Assembly: GCA_907163345.1 (NCBI GenBank)
Contig: CAJQUN010000035.1
Coordinates: 1,981,973-2,045,972 of the forward strand
DNA: 64,000 nt
Direction: 5' to 3'
Source: Haberlea rhodopensis
Lineage: Eukaryota > Streptophyta > Magnoliopsida > Lamiales > Gesneriaceae
Below, piece by piece: positions 35,613 through 46,680 of the stretch (the stretch's first letter is position 1; the number at the start of each line of letters is the position of its first letter). Made by a program: the position numbers and the translations under genes. The notes under the pieces were generated by a model that was not told the origin of the DNA, did no database searches, and saw only the letters and a program-made list of their open reading frames with translations.

Positions 35613-38600
35613 CTATCTCTCCATCCATCCATATTTAAGCCCTCTGCTCTCTCTAACAAGAGGGCGAACTTCTGATATTAAAATGTGAGTGCTACTACGG
35701 GCAACAGTGAGTTGTTGTTTACAGCGCCATGAAATGAGATTACCACCCAAGAAGATACAATAGGCACCGACAGATCGACGATCATCACGATCAGTTGCCC
35801 AATCAGAATCCGAAAATGCTTGAATTGTAAGGCTAGTGGATGGACCACAGAATAATCCCATAGAGATTGTGTGTTTGAGATAACGTAGTATTCGTTTCAC
35901 TGCCTGCCAATGTGAGTCCAGAGGATTATGCTTAAATTTACTAACTTTATGAATAGCAAATGCAAGGTCAGGTCTCGTAAAAGCCAAGTATTGTAGACTG
36001 CCAACAACTTGGCGATAAAGTGATGGATCAGAGAACTTTATTCCGTCAGTCGTAGATAGGCGGCATGTAGTGGCCATAGTACTTGTGCATGGTTTGGCTG
36101 TAGTCATGTGAGTGCGTGTTAAGAGATCAACAATATATTTGTGTTGAGTAAGATACAATCCTTCGTCGGATCGCAAGACCTCAATTCCCAAAAAGTAAGC
36201 TATATCACCAAGTTCTTTGACTAGAAAATCTGAATGCAAGGATGTTATAACATGTTGAATGTCAGGTCCGGAATTACCTGTGAGGATAATGTCATCAACA
36301 TAAACAAGGACCATAATACAAGTACCAGCCTTGCGCCAAATAAAGAGAGAATTATCAGATTTGCTGGCAATGAATCCAATCACTCGGAGTTTATCAGAAA
36401 GGCGAGAGAACCAGGCTCGTGGAGCTTGTTTGAGGCCATATTGACTTGTGCAATTTGCAAATGTAATGAGGGAACTGTGGATGAATGTAGCCCTGAGGTT
36501 GAGCCATAAATACTTCCTCAGTCAAGGTTCCATGTAGGAATGCATTTTGAATATCAATTTGTTTGATATGCCACTTATATGTAACTGCTAATGATAAGAA
36601 AAGTCGGATTGTTGACGGCTTGACCACTGGACTAAACGTATCAGTAAAATCAACACCTTCTTGTTGATGAAAACCCTTGGCCACCAATCTTGCTTTGTAA
36701 CGTTCGATTGTACCATCAGCATATCTCTTGACTTTGTAAATCCATCGACAGCCAACAACATTTGCATTAAGAGGTGGGGAAACTAAAGACCAAGTACCAT
36801 TGCGTAAAAGAGCATCAAACTCAGTATTCATCGCGGTACGCCAATGTGAGGATTTGATGGCATCACTGTAACATGATGGTTCAGCATCAACAGGCGAAAG
36901 AGTGCTGATTAATGCATGAGAGAGAGGATACCGGACAAAGTTATCAGATGGAGTTTTGGGCTTAAATATGTTGTGCTGCGATCTGGTAGTCATGTTGTGA
37001 GTGCGTAGAGGGTCTTTCGTGACAGTAGGAACTATAACCTGCAGAAGTGTTGTGCCTGGTGGGTCTGATGATGACAAGGCAGATGTGGTATTAGATCCAT
37101 CAATGGTACCTGCATAATGAGACACTAAGGGAACACATAGGTCAATGTTAGGAGGCATATCATGTTGTATGGTAGTAGATGTGATATTGAGATTTGTAGG
37201 TAACGTAACAAGTGTAGAGGAATTTGACTTGGATGGGACAGAAGGACGTGGAGTGTAGGGGGAACAAATTTTCATCAAAGATAACGTTACGAGACACATA
37301 AATCCGCCCAGTTGATAAATCAAGACACTTGTACCCATGGTGATTGACACTATAACCAATGAACACACATGTTTTGCTTCTAAAATCCAATTTGGGCTTG
37401 TTATATGGTCGAAGATTGGGCCAACACGCACAGCCAAAAACACGGATGAATGAGTAAGTAGGTGTACGATTGTATAGTTTTTCAAAGGGTGAAAGATTAT
37501 TGAGAATAGGTGTTGGTAAACGATTAATTAAGTAGGTTGCTGTTAAGAAGGCATCTTCCCAATAAATTAAAGGTAAGTGTGAATGGGCGAGGAGACTGAG
37601 ACCAACTTCAACAATTTGTCGATGTCGACGTTCAATAGAACCAATTTGTTGGTGAGTATGAGGACATGCAAGTCGATGATCAATGCCAGTTGTTTGAAAA
37701 TAGTTGTGTAATCTATGATAATCGCCACCCCAATCGGATTGGATGGCCTTAATTTTTCGTTCAAACTGTTTTTCTACATAGCATTGAAAACGAATAAACA
37801 CATTCTCAACATCAGACTTTAATTTAATGGGAAATAACCACAAGAATTTTGAATAATTATCAAGGAAGCTCACATAATATCGTCCACCTGTAGTTGAAGC
37901 TACAGCTGCAGGACCCCATACATCCGTAAAAACTAAATCTAAAGGAGAATGAGAAACAAGATTAGAATTTGCAAAAGGCAAAACATGACTCTTGGCTAAT
38001 TGACAACCAGGGCACACAGAGTGTCTCTTTATTTTATCAACTGGAAATTTATTGGAAGTCAAAATACGATGAATAATTGGAGAAGCAGCATGACCAAGAC
38101 GTCGGTGCCACTGGTCAAATGATGTACGAACACTCGAGTAGGCTTGAGGAGTAGCCGCAGGAGTGAAACAATATAGTCCATTATGGACTTGGCCTTGGTG
38201 TAGGACAGTTCCCGAGTAATCCTTCACAAGAAAAGAATTATTATGAAACTCAAAATAAACATCATTATTGATGCAGAATTTATGGACAGAAAGTAGATTT
38301 TTCTTTATTTGAGGAACTAAAAGGACTTGGTTTAAGAGAAATGAATGAGAATGAGAAGAAAGAGAAGAACTGCCAGTGTTAGTGATATGCAAACCTTGTC
38401 CATTACCAACATGTACGTGATCTGTACCAGTGTACTCATCATTCTTGAGGTTAAGATTAGATATGTCATGGGTGATATGGTGAGTAGCACCTGTGTCAGC
38501 ATGCCAATCAGCATCCCAAGTACCATTATTGGTAGCAGCAAAAGCTTGTTTGTGTGGTGTTGGAGTAGAGTCATTTTAAGTTATATCAAATCGATGATAA

Positions 38601-39485
38601 CATTTTCGAGCAGAATGTCCGTTTCTACCACACAGTTGGCACACAACAGAAGTTGATGATTGGGTGTCACTGCGAAAATGAATGGATGGATTCCACCCCC
38701 GGGAGTTGTTATTGCGGCCTCTGCCACGATAGCCACCACGACCTCTATTATTATTGTTGGTTGGTTTCTGAGCAAAATGTGCCTCAGGTAATGGTGTAGG
38801 AGAAGACAAATGATGTTGTTTGAGACGAGACTCAGTGATAACGAGAAGAGAGTAAACCTCTTCAAGTGTGACTGTGTCATTCCGAGCATAGATAGATGAG
38901 ACGAAGCTATCATAATCATGCCCCTAAGCCAGCAAGAACATATGAGATAATATCATCAGATGTAATGGGTTGGCCAGCCACGGCAAGTTCATCAGCTAAC
39001 TGTTTGATTGAGATGAAATATTCATGGGCAGATTGACTGCCTTTCTTTGCATTGGCAAGTTGAGTGCGAGCTTGAATGGAGAGAGCACGAGATCGAGAGG
39101 AGAAGTTTGTCTCAAGGGCACGCCAAACGTCATGAGACGTGGTATATGAGACAATCTGAGCAAGCACTCCCTTAGTCATGGAAGACATGAGAGTGTTAGG
39201 GATGAGACTATCTTGACGTAGCCATTTGTAATGCGCGGGATTTGGAATCTGACTAACCACAGCAGTATCAGCATGTGTGGCATCGATAGTAGGTGGCGGT
39301 AGAGAAGTAGTACCATCGAGAAAATGATATAAGTCCTGGCCACGAAAATAATGCAGTAATTGTGCACGCCAGAGTGGGTAATTGGTAGGGCTGAGTTTGA
39401 TTGAAACAAAATTGGAGAGTGGAGTGATTGTAGTGGTGGAGGAAAGAAGAGTATCAAGGCTCGTATTGGAAGAAGACGAAGACAT
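35613..39485 (-). pseudogene. Copia retrotransposon gag-pol (RE1-like), broken
   Basis: Minus-strand Copia polyprotein starting with ATG at 39485 (MSSSSSNTSLDTLL). Gag (39485-38916) has the NYPLWRAQLL motif. After a frame break comes the CCHC knuckle (CQLCGRNGHSARKC) near 38640, then an intact protease motif ADTGATHHIT near 38480. GAG-pre-IN and integrase lie in 38392-37160 (FDQWHRRLGHA; D in VFTDVWGP, D in QSDWGGDY, E in GSIERRHR). RT is split by a frameshift near 36400 (ending KLHKSIWPQ; then LVYVDDIILTG). RNase H is present to ~35613 (AFSDSDWATDRDDRRS), but its C-terminus is diverged or cut and no 3' LTR was recognised. At least four frame disruptions. Confidence 0.92.
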
Positions 39486-39515
39486 GATTAGACGTTAGTC
39501 TTTTGAAGGCTTAAA

Positions 39516-39524
39516 CTGATACCA
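39516..39524 (-). promoter_or_regulatory. Primer-binding site of the RE1-like Copia
   Basis: On the minus strand the LTR end TTTTACA is followed directly by TGGTATCAG, matching initiator tRNA-Met for nine bases, 30 bases ahead of the gag start. Confidence 0.7.
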
Positions 39525-39710
39525 TGTAAAATAGTTATAATGATAGCAGATACAAGAAATAAACTTTTGTATTTGTTCTCAATGAATTTCAATGAATCAA
39601 TCAATCCTCTACAAGATCTTTATATACAACCTAAACTGATAAGGCCAAGATCTAATGCTATCTAATCTAATCTGATAAGACTTAATTCAAAATACAAATG
39701 CTAGCAGATA
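39525..39710 (-). repeat. 5' LTR of the RE1-like Copia (split)
   Basis: On the minus strand this runs from TGCTAGCATTTG to CTATTTTACA at 39525 and contains a TATATAAAG box near 39625. Its first ~50 bases are duplicated: a second copy lies at 42228-42272, on the other side of the solo LTR. So the solo LTR inserted between two tandem copies of the LTR start. Confidence 0.65.
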
Positions 39711-39715
39711 GAACT

Positions 39716-42222
39716 TGTAAGGACCCCAGTGCCCTAACCCCGTTATTAGTGTATTAATCCATACCATTAGTGCATATAGTCATGCTATCATGGGGAAAAG
39801 CCATATGCAAGTGCTACACCATTTTATTGATCCATAAAATTTCTTGCATTCCATCCACATAATATGCATATCCCCCAACCAATATTACATATATGACATG
39901 CACCCTCATAATACACTAACATGCTTGCAGTTCATTTAGAAATTCCATATTTAATTGCATGCAAATCATAAATGAACAGAGAGAAGCCGTAGCCCATTTA
40001 TACATTCCATATACACGTAAAATGTACTCACATAAGAGCACTCAATGAATAAGCGTGTATCTGATGTATAAAACACTCTACCGGATACCGTTACTGGTAC
40101 TTCAATCCCGGAAGCACCTCCCAAGCACAACTCGATCTCAACACTGGATCTGTGTACTTATTCAACCGGCTCTGGTACCTCGATCCTGGAAGTACCTCTA
40201 TCAATAGCCGAGCTCAACTCCAAAGCTACTGCTGCACCTGTGTTACCTGCCCCGACAGAGACAGCCCCCACACGGGGTGAGCATACCAATACCACCAATC
40301 CAAATAATCATAATATTACAATTCATAATTTACAAAATGTAAATGTCATGAATTTAAATGATACTCCCTGGATGGTATCATCCTCATCCGGGATCCCCTG
40401 TATTGTCCCTGTTATCAAAATAACCAAACTCATCAAATTCCCAAAGCCAGTTAATCGCCACGTGGATTAACAGATACCATTTCTATTATGCCAGTTCCAT
40501 AATCCATATGGTAAAATCATTACATAAGAGACCATAGATATCACATATGTCTAACCAATAATACCACAGTTCTATATCATAGCTCGCTCTACAATAGCGG
40601 CATCATCAACCCACGCCCGCTCAACAATAGCGGCGTCATAACCGATGATCGCTCAACAACGATAACATCTCAATCATTGCTCACTCAAGGCGGCACTATA
40701 TGATTCTCAGCATGTTTCCATTTATCACAATTACCAAATGCTATACGTTTCATTGTCCATTTATCAAAAGCACCATATACCATGCATTTCAATCTTCATT
40801 CATTGCAATTACCACATACCATGCAATTCACAGTTGTAATATTATAATAGGCTATGCTCGTACGTTATACGTACCTTACGATTCCGTAGTTTGAGTCCAA
40901 CCTTGCCTGAGTCCCACGACCCGATGAGTTAAGTGCTAACATGCAAATAACTCCCAATTAAACACAGGCATGCAATCACGTGCCCAAGCACGTTCACAAC
41001 TTCCAAACCTATCGTCTATCCATGACGATGACTAAAATAAAAGCCCCCCGGCTAAGCATGCATAATACCCAAAATATACCGTTTAACAAGTTTAAAAGAT
41101 AGCCAAAAACCCAACCAAAAATTCCGTTTAATTAATTTTGGCTCCAACAAATCCATTTTAAAAGTATAACATTCCCATTGGAATGTAGACATTGCCCCGA
41201 AAACGGCCCCTTTAAACCTCGGTTCCAAAATCCGACATTTCCAAAAATTCCAAAAAAACACCTTCCTTCGGGTGGCGATCGATCGCCACATCTACCGCGA
41301 TCGATCGCCACACTCCAGTGGCCATCCAGTGCCTTCTCGCGATCGATCGCCACCCTTCGCGATCGATCGCCAACATGCTCGCGATCGATCGCCTTGGACA
41401 CGCGATCGATCGCCTGCACTGTTCATCATCTTCGATTTTTAGCAGCTGCTCGTCGCGATCGATCGCCCCTCCTCGGCGATCGATCGCCACTTGCAATTTT
41501 CCGAAAAATTCGAGCTTCCATGGTGTTTTTCACACCCAAACTCAAATCTAACACCCCATACACCACCAACACCTCAAATACAACATTTAAAGCCAATAAA
41601 AACTTTAAAAACTCAACATATGATTTTAGCCAAAAATTCCCAAAACTCAAAGCCAACCAAAACCTCAACCAAAAGCTACCACACTACTATCAAATCGAAG
41701 CTAATGACGAGGGGAAGATTAATACCTGATTATCTTCGAGAAAACCGGCTCCCGAGCCAAGCTACCATCAAATTTCCCATCAAGGGAGAAGAGGGAAATG
41801 GGGGAGAGGGTTTGGATCGATAGAGAGAGAGAGAGAGAGGGAGAGAAATGGATTCCGAATGACGGAATCTCGAGTCCAACTGGTATATATAGCAAAAATA
41901 CCCCAACACACCAATACCTCCACAAATACATCATGATTCTTTAAAAATCATCTGTTTTCAAAAACTCTCTCTCCAACACCAAATACACATACCAGCCCCA
42001 ACATAAAGCACCCCGGACTCCAGGTCCCATCGAAAACCCAACTCATAGGTTTTCCACCAAAATGAGAATACAATCTCAACCTTTGGATCCAGCGATCCCA
42101 AACGCCCGATTATACAACCTCGGGAGACCCAAAACCGTAATTAATTCCTAATTGCCACAATGAAAAATCCATTAAGGATTAATACCACACCGGGATTAAC
42201 ACCATTAATTCCCGACCGCACA
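39716..42222 (-). repeat. Solo LTR (2507 bp) with 5-bp target duplication
   Basis: The plus-strand text runs TGTAAGGACC ... CCGCACA and is flanked by the perfect direct duplication GAACT (39711-39715 and 42223-42227). No internal region is attached, so it is a solo LTR left by recombination. Direction is minus: the end TCCTTACA, the GCCGCT/TTGAGCG minisatellite (~40580-40690) and the palindrome array lie in the same order as in the LTR at 1-1989. A candidate promoter TATATATA (41884-41893, minus) and a (GA)n tract (41821-41846) sit upstream of the array. Frames such as 41178-41729 are read through the repeats and are not genes. Confidence 0.88.
41275..41487. repeat. Eight GCGATCGATCGC palindromes at ~21-bp steps
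   Basis: Perfect copies of the 12-base palindrome start at 41275, 41297, 41339, 41359, 41381, 41402, 41455 and 41476. Steps are 22, 42, 20, 22, 21, 53 and 21, that is one, two or about two and a half multiples of 21. Spacers vary. The block lies ~400 bases inside the transcribed part of the solo LTR, judging from the TATA box. Confidence 0.92.
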
Positions 42223-42275
42223 GAACTGCTATCTAATCTGATAAGAATTACTTCAAAATACAAATGCTAGCAGAT

Positions 42276-42448
42276 AGGATCGGATAAAGTCCTCTTATCC
42301 TTCTTCCCGAATATCGTCTTGTTTGGTTGAATGGTTGTTGGACTTTGATATGCTGAGGTGTTCTATAGAATCTTCTGCAATCCGATAACTCCTCGATACA
42401 GGCGAGGGAGCAGGTCAAGCTTCTTTCCTCAGGAAGTGAAGAGGCCAT
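42276..42448 (-). pseudogene. Possible first-exon fragment interrupted by Copia
   Basis: A minus-strand frame begins MASSLPEERSLTCSLACIEE and runs ~57 codons before entering the Copia LTR start. I do not recognise the family. It abuts the Copia exactly, so it may be a host 5' exon disrupted by the insertion, or chance. No continuation was found on the far side of the Copia. Confidence 0.2.
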
Positions 42449-43037
42449 AATGCTTTTCCGTGTCTGTTTTGAAAAGGAAGGTGATGGCTAGATTATGCTA
42501 CAACGCGTAGAAAGAGGCGTAGTGGAGGTAATTTTGATGGTCAAGAAACTCCGCGTGTAGAGATAGGTGGGTCGATCTGTTCCACTCAAGTAGTAGATGA
42601 AAAATTTGAGGTTAGCTATTTTGGGTTTATTCTTGGATATTTGTGGTAATGCCCTGTATGATAGTCACATTCATTAGATGCGTATATTTTCATTAACATT
42701 AGATGTGAATACACATCCAATGGATGAATCTACCCCATAGAATAATCAAGACCAATTCACTGTTTTGGTAGTGAGATGTGACGAGGAAGAACACATAAAG
42801 TTGAGGTGCGAAATTGGGCAAAGGTTTGGCGATGAAGTAATGTGTATTTTAGTCATAATTAATGAACTAATTAGATTAGAGTTTGATAAAATAGAATTAG
42901 TTGAAAGAAGTTTTTTAAAAATTGTATTTAGTTGGAAATAATATATTTTCGGTGATTTAGTTGAAATATTTTTTGTAGGTGATACATTATTGTAATTTCC
43001 TCATTTTAAAATGGCCATTTTAAAAGGCAAAGGGAGT
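42449..43037. other. No gene seen
   Basis: Unique-looking AT-rich sequence without supported coding or RNA features. Confidence 0.45.
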
Positions 43038-43348
43038 TTGGATCGGGTATTGGGATGCCCAACCCGAACCGATCGGGACTGGCAATTCGGGACAAATCAG
43101 GTGTCGGATTAATAACTGCTTTCTGATCAAAGTATTTCGGGTTGGGAATCGGTATTGTTTTGGAACATGATCGGGAATGGGTACCCGATAGGTTTTTTTT
43201 TTTTTCTCCTTTTTAAACGAAATAAAAAAGGAAAAGCTATAAATTTGGGTATCCGATATTCAGGGTTGAGAATCGGGTAGTTCTTAGAGGTTCCCGAAAT
43301 TTTGAGTACACAACCCGACCTATCTGAAGCCCGAAATACCCGATCCAA
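43038..43348. mobile_element. MITE with TTGGATCGGGTATT ends
   Basis: Starts TTGGATCGGGTATT and ends AATACCCGATCCAA, a perfect 14-base terminal inverted repeat. The interior is built of ACCCGAACCG/CGGGTTGGGAATCGG words. No clean target duplication was seen. The overlapping minus frame at 43127-43348 follows the repeat words only. Confidence 0.65.
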
Positions 43349-43639
43349 TCACAATCTTAGGCAATTATATATCCATCATCCATCCATTAAGCTTTTATCC
43401 ACTAAGTGAGATAATCTATATAGATCCACCTATTCATAAATTTGAAATTTGTCAATATTTTATGCTGGCTGGCTATCTAACATGACCCTTCTCTTTTACC
43501 GGGGTTTGAGATCGAAAATGATGGAGTTACATATAAATAATGAATATTGAAATAGCATGAGTACTCCTGGAGAACAACTATTTACCTTTTCATTCGACTT
43601 CCATCATGTGAAGATTTTAAATTTTAAAATTGATCTTGA

Positions 43640-43735
43640 CTATCATATAAAACCAGCACAAGAGTTTCTCCAAACACTTCAGCAGAGCCAGTACTTTTGA
43701 ACATCCACTGGACCCAATGAAGTGTTCATTGTATT
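43640..43735 (-). pseudogene. Degenerate MIR395-like hairpin
   Basis: On the minus strand CTGAAGTGTTTGGAGAAACT occurs at 43682-43663, differing from the miR395 consensus at two of the positions shown. About 40 bases 5' of it lies TGAACACTTCATTGGG, which resembles the usual MIR395 star arm. Only about ten bases of the arms pair, so the hairpin is probably dead. Same strand as the intact MIR395 at 45.5 kb, 1.8 kb away; tandem clustering is common in this family. Confidence 0.45.
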
Positions 43736-43739
43736 TCTT

Positions 43740-44129
43740 CGATTTCAACCAAATATGAATGTTACATATTTCTTGTTTGCTAGCTCAGTGACTATTTATA
43801 GGGTTTCCTCTGCAAGATTTCCTTAGTATTCCGATTAGTCAAATGACACTAAAGATAATTTTCTTCCTTTATCAGCTTTTTAACGTTGTTACATGCTTTA
43901 TCGAGAACTTCCCAACAATGGAATCCACATTCAAGCGATGAACCCAGACAAGATTGCGGGTCAGATGAGAGAACCAAATTCATTTGAGTGCTTATATTTC
44001 TTTAAAGAAGTAGAAGTGAACTAGCTGAACTCTGGAATATTTATTTCTGATTTCTCGATGTATCACAATTATACATTCTGAACTAGCTGAACTCTAGAGT
44101 ATTATTTTTAGATTGCTGAATTTTTTTTG
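43740..44129. other. No gene seen
   Basis: AT-rich intergenic sequence; two similar words GAACTAGCTGAACTCT recur near 44020 and 44080 without further structure. Confidence 0.4.
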
Positions 44130-44990
44130 TTAAGACAAAATATTATTAAATGAGAGTACAAGAGGTGCTGAACCCTTATAAGTTCAGCAAAGAGATAAAT
44201 CAGAAAAAATGGAGGCATGCGGCAGCACACAAAAACCAATTGTAATGAGAGGGACCTGTTACTTTTGGTTTGAGCCAATTCCAATATCTAACTTTGATAA
44301 GCTCAACAACTTGGTCAATTTGAATAGTTTCACCTATAAACAAAACATTGTTTCTTAAAACTCAAATTTTCCAAATGCAACATTGTAGCCAACAATCTGT
44401 GAATCTCTTTCTAGGAAATAATCCCATGTGTTGCCAAGATACGAAACCAGTTCTCCAAACCAATCATATAGTTCTTTACGAACTTGATAAGCACTTGCAC
44501 AAATGAAAAAGCAAATGAGAGATGTTTTTCTGATTGTTATTACAAAGCTCGCAATCTAACGAGTTCTGAGAAATAAGTGCTCCTCGATATTGCAAGTTGA
44601 CTCTCGTCGGAATAGAGCATTCTCCAAGCAAAAATAAAACATTGTTTGCAGCCGTTTTACACCATAGTTGTTGACTTCCTTCTTCAAAAAACTTTATGCC
44701 GATTTTACTTAGTTACGTCCCTGACTATCGTGCTTCAAGATCCATACGTTCTCTTTTGCAGCTATCAGTACTAGATAATAGATAAAAGTTCAGCGAGGGA
44801 GAGACTCCTCCCAAGAGAGAAGAGGTTTCTTCTCCAATTCCAACTCCATACCCATTCCCCCATAACCCAAGAACCATTCTCTTCAATTTTACTATCTTTA
44901 TCAAGTGTAATTGAAAAAGGCCTACTAAATTTTTGTTTTAGAGGCACATCTCCAAACCAAGCATAAAGTAAGTTTTATCCCCTTCCCCCA
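44130..44990 (-). pseudogene. L1 LINE 3' fragment with zinc-binding RT domain
   Basis: Minus-strand translation shows NLQYRGALISQNS-like and CELCNNNQKNISHLLF words of the zf-RVT domain that ends plant L1 ORF2. Upstream are pieces such as KNVWILKHDSQG and downstream the APLVLSFNNIL end of L1 proteins. Stops and frameshifts are frequent. 5'-truncated; no poly(A) tail was located. Confidence 0.72.
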
Positions 44991-45484
44991 CCCTTATGCC
45001 AAGCTCTGTAATATGTAAATTGTGCAAAACACGAGATTTAATCTCTATTATTATTTTGACGGATTCCAGAACCACTTATTTCATAATTAAAGACGCGTTT
45101 TCTAATGTCCCAACACGAAGAAGAAGAACAACTAGTATTATTACTAAAAAAGATTAGACCCCTTCTTTGCCCCTCAACAAATTATGTTAGAATTTAACGT
45201 TTAAAACCAAAGTTCATTCCCTCAATTCAACAATTTCCAACCCCAATTACCAAGAATTTTTCGATTGCTTAGTGTTTGTATCTCATGAAGTTTGACCAAC
45301 AAAAAAACATAATATGTAAATTCGAATGAAGCAACCACGATTTATATCCCATTTCTCGTGCGAGCTTGAATATAGAGGAGACCTACTCCAAAGTAAAAAA
45401 GAAAGATGAGGAAGATGGAACGATTAAACAAACAGATCAGCAAAAAATAAGAAAAAAGATAACTTAATTATGTGGCTGTGGTCA
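44991..45484. other. No gene seen; 3' flank of MIR395
   Basis: AT-rich, no coding frame. It lies downstream of the MIR395 hairpin on the minus strand and may include the end of its primary transcript. Confidence 0.4.
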
Positions 45485-45590
45485 CCAAATGAGCCCCGGA
45501 GTTCCCCCAAACACTTCAGGATCCATCTGCAGACGCTTAAATCCCATAGCCATGAAGAGTTCAGGGGAACTCTAGGGAACACCTGATTTA
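45485..45590 (-). ncRNA. MIR395: miR395 precursor hairpin
   Basis: The minus strand carries the miR395 sequence CTGAAGTGTTTGGGGGAACT plus a final C at 45519-45499, identical to the conserved plant mature form as I know it. The 5' arm GAGTTCCCCTGAACTCTTCA pairs with it over 20 positions with one mismatch (T-T) and two G-T wobbles, and the loop is ~30 bases. Arm order (star 5', mature 3') is that of the family. miR395 is induced by sulfate starvation and cuts ATP sulfurylase and SULTR2;1 mRNAs. The locus lies between an L1 fragment and the Helitron on the minus strand. A translation of the hairpin (FKRLQMDPEVFGG) is meaningless. Expression cannot be judged from sequence. Confidence 0.93.
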
Positions 45591-45599
45591 TATCTCAAG

Positions 45600-46612
45600 T
45601 TAGCCTGCATGCATCCTATATTTAATTTAACTATATATATAAGTGGCTATTGAATTACTGTTCATTACTATTGTAATGAATAGTAATGAGTAGTAAATTA
45701 CTATTTATTAATTTTTTTAAAAATTTTTTTTTTTTAACTATAGTTTTTTTGTTGATGTGCGGGTACCGATTAGGAAAATATATATCTTAATCAGTTGTTG
45801 ATGTGCGCCACTTTAAATGTTTTTTTTTCAATTCAATTACCGTAGTATAGTCTTTTTTAAAATTTTTTTTTGTTAAAGTCAATCATTTAGAAATGTTATT
45901 TTCAATCAAATTAGGAAAAAATTTGACCAACATATTGATACATGTCATCGTATCTTGTGCGGTGCCAACAAAATTAGTATAAAAGAAATTGATTAGAAAA
46001 AAGTCTGAACATATGCCAGCCAGAAGGAAATCTAGATATAAATATATTAATATAGTTAGTGAGTACAAAAGTGAAAATAGAAGTAAAGCATATCCACGAA
46101 AAATAAAATCAAGAAAAATAATGCCTACAAATAATTCGAGACTAAGACTTACGCCAGAATGGTAAATTTACTAGGAAAGATTAATGCTTTCTATGGAATC
46201 TCAAAGCAAAAAAAAAAAAAAAAAAAAACAAACAAAAACCTTGGCAGGTTCAATTTCACTGTCTTGATTACAGAGATGGGATTTTGATGACGATCGTCAA
46301 GTTGGGTACAACAAAAATGCAATTACTTAGTAGGCATGAGACCGTCCCTTTTATACCGCCTTATAGGCTGTGCACATGATGGTATCTACATTACGGATGT
46401 ACGTTGGGGCAAGGGGAACAAGTGCACAACTTGGAAAAAAAACATTTTTTTTTTACCCTAAAATTTTTTTTATTAAAAATTATAATTTTACCCCTCTTGA
46501 ATTATAATTGACCCCGTAAAATTTTTATTCCCTGCATTTTTTTATTTTGATATTTTATTGCCCCTACTGGATAAATCCTCCGTTCGCACTTGGTATCTAC
46601 ACCACATTTTGT

Positions 46613-46614
<2 letters not shown>
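45600..46614. other. AT-rich spacer with hairpin and poly(A) tract
   Basis: No gene. A hairpin at 45654-45687 (ATTACTGTTCATTAC and its near-perfect inverse) follows TATATATATAAGTGGC, which looks like a plant Helitron 5' end. A 20-base A tract lies at ~46206-46228. Confidence 0.45.

Positions 46615-46648
<34 letters not shown>
46615..46648. repeat. (TA)n tract at the Helitron 3' end
   Basis: About 16 TA dinucleotides, directly adjoining the CTAG terminus of the Helitron. Confidence 0.9.
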
Positions 46649-46649
<1 letters not shown>

Positions 46650-46680
46650 TAGCTGTTACGCACCGCGCAAGGCGCGGTGC
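46649..46680 (-). terminator. Helitron 3' terminal hairpin and CTAG
   Basis: Stem GCACCGCGC / GCGCGGTGC with a three-base loop, then GTAACAG, then CTAG followed by T. Hairpin, short gap and CTRR end are the diagnostic 3' terminus of Helitrons. Confidence 0.82.

Noticed and set aside
41178..41823. Several 77-183-residue frames across the GATCGATC array (reading RSIA/AIDR repeats)
   Set aside because: The peptides are read-outs of the palindrome array in all frames; no start context, domain or codon bias supports a gene.
46206..46228. Poly(A) tail of a retroposed gene or SINE
   Set aside because: No SINE or processed transcript could be recognised upstream on either strand.
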